This document shows positions 62,009 through 64,000 of a DNA stretch of 64,000 nucleotides, in pieces. The stretch spans positions 25,417 through 89,416 of the forward strand of contig NZ_AUCV01000026.1 of assembly GCF_000429945.1 (NCBI RefSeq). Reading direction: 5' to 3'. The DNA comes from Desulfogranum japonicum DSM 18378 (GTDB lineage Bacteria > Desulfobacterota > Desulfobulbia > Desulfobulbales > Desulfobulbaceae). A program made the translations under genes and the position numbers. The notes beneath the pieces were generated by a model. That model was not told where the DNA came from, made no database searches, and saw only the letters and a list, made by a program, of their open reading frames with translations. The stretch's first letter is position 1, and every line of letters starts with the position of its first letter.

Positions 62009-62542
62009 TTATTCAGGAATGTCAACTTCACTGAAAACAAGATGCCAGCCAAGAACATCAAGTCTACTCTGTATAATTGGAGCTTTTCCAATTGGTACAG
62101 CATTTTTTCGTATCACGTAGGTGCCTGCATATTTATCTCTCAGTGTTTGCTTGGTCTTTTCTCCTGTTAACCATAATAGGTCGATTATTAGTTCAAATGG
62201 ACCAAGAGTGAGTAAAATAAATCGAAATCCCATGGTCCAGAAACTGGGCTTTTCTCCGAATAAATTAACTATCTGTATTTTCGTACACCAGAATCCAAGA
62301 GTAGAAAACTGTGAGGCTTTAATAACTGTCAAATAGAGGAGGCACGTCGTAAGTGAGACAGTGAACAATATGGTGAATGCGCTAGAATTGCCGTCTGTAC
62401 AATAAACAAAGAGCAGAGAGTAGGAAGATACTAGGAGCGAAAGGACAAGGAGATCAATTACCCAGGCAGCTATCCTTCGCCAAAAATTTGCATAATCCTC
62501 AGGAGAATAATACACTCCAAGCTTGTTCTTTTGTGAAGTCAA
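62009..62542 (-). CDS. RDD-family membrane protein
   Basis: This 177-residue protein has the RDD signature NFWRRIAAWVIDLLVLSLLV near the N-terminus. Three to four membrane helices and the closing LRDKYAGTYVIRK follow. RDD proteins are thought to act as small transporters, in some cases Na+(Li+)/H+ antiporters. It stands alone; the DNA upstream is repeat-rich. Confidence 0.83.
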   Translation of the reverse strand: MTSQKNKLGVYYSPEDYANFWRRIAAWVIDLLVLSLLVSSYSLLFVYCTDGNSSAFTILFTVSLTTCLLYLTVIKASQFSTLGFWCTKIQIVNLFGEKPSFWTMGFRFILLTLGPFELIIDLLWLTGEKTKQTLRDKYAGTYVIRKNAVPIGKAPIIQSRLDVLGWHLVFSEVDIPE

Positions 62543-63050
62543 AGGCTTCTCCTTCCGGGCTATCGCTGGCTATGTACACCTGCCGGATCCTGTGTCTTTG
62601 TGGGGCTGGTGTAATGTGCTTACGGGTGTAGCCGGTCTTCCTAAAAAAACAGGGAGAAAAGAAAATAAGGAAAATTAGCATGATACACAACATCATTTTT
62701 CCATGATTTGTCAATAATTGTGTTTTAATGCCAAAAATCGCCATTTTTGACAAATTGTTGAAAATGCCTTTTTTCAAAATTTCGCAATTATAGCCAGATA
62801 GAAAAGTGGTTTTTTAATATAGACCGGCTGCACCCTGTGCTTACGTGTTTTGCAACTCTTAGTACCGACCATCATCGGTTTCATGGCGCAGGTGAAAAGG
62901 ATGGTTTGACAACATGTTTTTTGCTTACCATCACGGGATAAGCCAATTTTACGTAACTGATCACGGGGATAACAATGCTGATATTTCAATCAGTTCTGAA
63001 TGGTTTCACCTGGCGAACTGATCCCAACAGGATACATAGTCTCTATTTTA
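62543..63050. other. Repeat-rich intergenic DNA
   Basis: No gene is called. Minus-strand open frames at 62499-62777 and 62774-62989 exist but lie across an inverted repeat: GGGTGTAGCCGGTCT near 62624 and its near-complement near 62819. Their predicted products share basic stretches that come from that repeat. A copy of dispersed repeat family 2 lies at 62947-62999. Confidence 0.5.
62947..62999 (+). repeat. Dispersed repeat family 2, copy B
   Basis: It reads TTTTACGTAACTGATCACGG, then GGATAACAATGCTGATATTT and CAATCAGTTCTGA. It matches copy A (40543-40593, minus strand) with about eight differences over 45 bases apart from a four-base insertion. Confidence 0.65.
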
Positions 63051-63212
63051 GGGTCGCGGAAAAGAATAAATATCCAAAAATTGCGTAGGATATCGGTTTG
63101 GTAACGTCGTAGCGCTAATGGTTCCATGCTGACCGTATTGAGCCATTAACGCGACGACGTTCCCGAGTTGAGAGACAAGTAAGATTGGATAATTTATTTT
63201 TTCCGTGACCCT
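63051..63212 (+). mobile_element. MITE-like element, copy 3 (162 bp)
   Basis: This is the best-preserved copy. Ends are GGGTCGCGGAAAA and the complement of AGGGTCACGGAAAA, flanked by TA at 63049-63050 and 63213-63214. The inner 19-bp arms AACGTCGTAGCGCTAATGG and CCATTAACGCGACGACGTT pair with two mismatches. It has the same orientation as copy 1. No open reading frame of its own is credible. Confidence 0.85.
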
Positions 63213-63214
63213 TA

Positions 63215-63857
63215 CATCTTTCTCAAGAAACACTTTTAATCATAACTCAACTCGCAGCATTTAAAAAACACAATTAGCAGGAGTGCATAACAAGCATTGG
63301 GGGTAGTGTGATCTGAATTATTTTAGCTGAAAATCGGGCAGTAGGTTTCTCTTTCTATACAGTTATAATGATTGAGTAAACAATACATGTATAACTCGTT
63401 GGGAATATGACCTTTATCCCGCGTGGTTATCACTCTGTCGGAAACTGGTCACTGGGTTAACAATACTAATGTTTCAATGAGTTACCTCTATTGCACATAC
63501 TGCAACCGAGATAGCTGCATATGTACGATCGCATCGGTTGTATCATGTCTCAGGGGGCCTGATTCGTTAGAAATTTCAGTTAGGTTACTCAAATGGTTCT
63601 AATTAATCGGAAATTGCAATTATTTTTTAATAGTGGTTCGTTTATTAGGGACTAAAACAATCACACTGTGTGGTATAATAATTTTAACCCAAGTTTTTGA
63701 CAATTATTCTCAAAATCTCCCCTGATGAAAGTTTTTCGTTGCGCTAAAAAAATAAATCGTCAGAATTTCAGCCACATAGAAATTCACCATCGCTTGTAGT
63801 GCCATAAAAAATAATAAAGACTTGACATGCAGACTTTTTTATGCCAAGCTGCGACGC
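63215..63857. other. Intergenic region before the transposase
   Basis: These 643 AT-rich bases contain repeat family 2 copy C (63441-63485) and no supported gene. The left end of the insertion sequence whose transposase starts at 63858 should lie in the last 100 bases or so. The exact terminal repeat cannot be fixed because the right end is outside the window. Confidence 0.5.
63441..63485 (+). repeat. Dispersed repeat family 2, copy C
   Basis: GAAACTGGTCACTGGGTTAA followed by CAATACTAATGTTTCAATGA aligns with copies A and B, but with more differences. It lies about 440 bases from copy B in the same orientation. Confidence 0.55.
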
Positions 63858-64000
63858 ATGTATATTCGAAGAACTACAATCAAAGGAAGGAAAGACGGTG
63901 GGCAGTATTATACCTATCGCCTTGTTGAATCCAAGCGGACAGATAAAGGCGTAAAGCAATATACCCTGCTTAATTTAGGTGTAGGTTTTTCCTTGCCCAG
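63858..64000 (+). CDS. IS1634-type transposase, 5' end
   Basis: Only the first 47 residues are in the window. The start MYIRRTTIKGRKDGGQYYTY and the following RLVESKRTDKGVKQYTLLNLG are typical of IS1634-group (IS4 superfamily) DDE transposases. The rest of the gene and the right end of the element continue past base 64000. Whether the copy is intact cannot be judged. Confidence 0.8.
   Translation, partial: MYIRRTTIKGRKDGGQYYTYRLVESKRTDKGVKQYTLLNLGVGFSLP

Noticed and set aside
62499..62777. 92-codon minus-strand frame upstream of the RDD gene
   Set aside because: It overlaps the RDD start, reads across an inverted repeat and has no convincing ribosome site.
63048..63233. Small minus-strand frame over MITE copy 3, similar to frames over copies 1 and 2
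   Set aside because: The similar translations simply reflect the repeated DNA; the frames differ in start and stop and have no ribosome sites.

Overview
The window reads as chromosome of a strictly anaerobic, respiring Gram-negative bacterium. The most likely group is Desulfobacterota, near the Desulfobulbales/Desulfocapsaceae type of sulfur-cycling bacteria. This is an inference from gene content and protein style: a fused NuoCD, a B12-dependent methylmalonyl-CoA pathway, ADP-forming acyl-CoA synthetase, many two-component systems, a sigma-54 activator, a TauE/SafE permease and a molybdopterin/FeS enzyme pair. No 16S or other marker is present, so genus is not claimed. There are no tRNA or rRNA genes and no CRISPR array that I can see.

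Layout. 1-13823 (+): the tail of nuoA and then nuoB, nuoCD, nuoE-nuoN in the standard complex I order, followed by a CBS-domain gene and a strong terminator. 14033-16814 (-): a bifunctional PBP1B-type peptidoglycan synthase and a TPR lipoprotein that could be its outer-membrane activator. 17635-23591 (-): CoA-transferase subunits, methylmalonyl-CoA epimerase, methylmalonyl-CoA mutase and its chaperone MeaB, preceded by a long leader with a terminator hairpin. Divergent from it (24181-25681, +) are a small membrane protein, the PduO-type cobalamin adenosyltransferase and an overlapping FNR-type flavoprotein reductase. 25969-31791 (+): an acu-like module: AcuC-type deacetylase, AcuB-type CBS-ACT protein, ADP-forming acyl-CoA synthetase, and an acetyl-CoA hydrolase/transferase fused to a GNAT domain. 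32135-36375 (+): uvrB, a DUF374 acyltransferase and cobyrinate a,c-diamide synthase. 36635-39747 (+): a hybrid histidine kinase and HD-GYP regulator pair, then an IscA-like protein (-) and two unrecognised genes.

42676-57629 (+) is the most interesting stretch: twelve co-directional genes behind a candidate sigma-54 promoter. They encode a small His-containing membrane protein, a membrane histidine kinase, a single-domain response regulator, a molybdopterin oxidoreductase and its FeS partner, a GAF-GAF-PAS protein that stops after the phospho-acceptor helices, three membrane proteins including a TauE/SafE permease with a large exported N-terminal domain, a PEP-synthase-like enzyme whose PEP-binding barrel is replaced by an unfamiliar domain, a dual-specificity phosphatase fused to a YkgJ-type cysteine cluster, and a sigma-54 activator. 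I cannot assign it to a described system.

57676-64000 is more loosely packed: a glycosyltransferase, a histidine kinase, a SYLF-domain protein, an RDD membrane protein, several repeats, and the first codons of an IS1634-type transposase at the right edge. Three copies of a roughly 160-bp MITE-like element flanked by TA (17199, 57676, 63051) and a second family of about 50-bp repeats (40543, 62947, 63441) lie in intergenic DNA.
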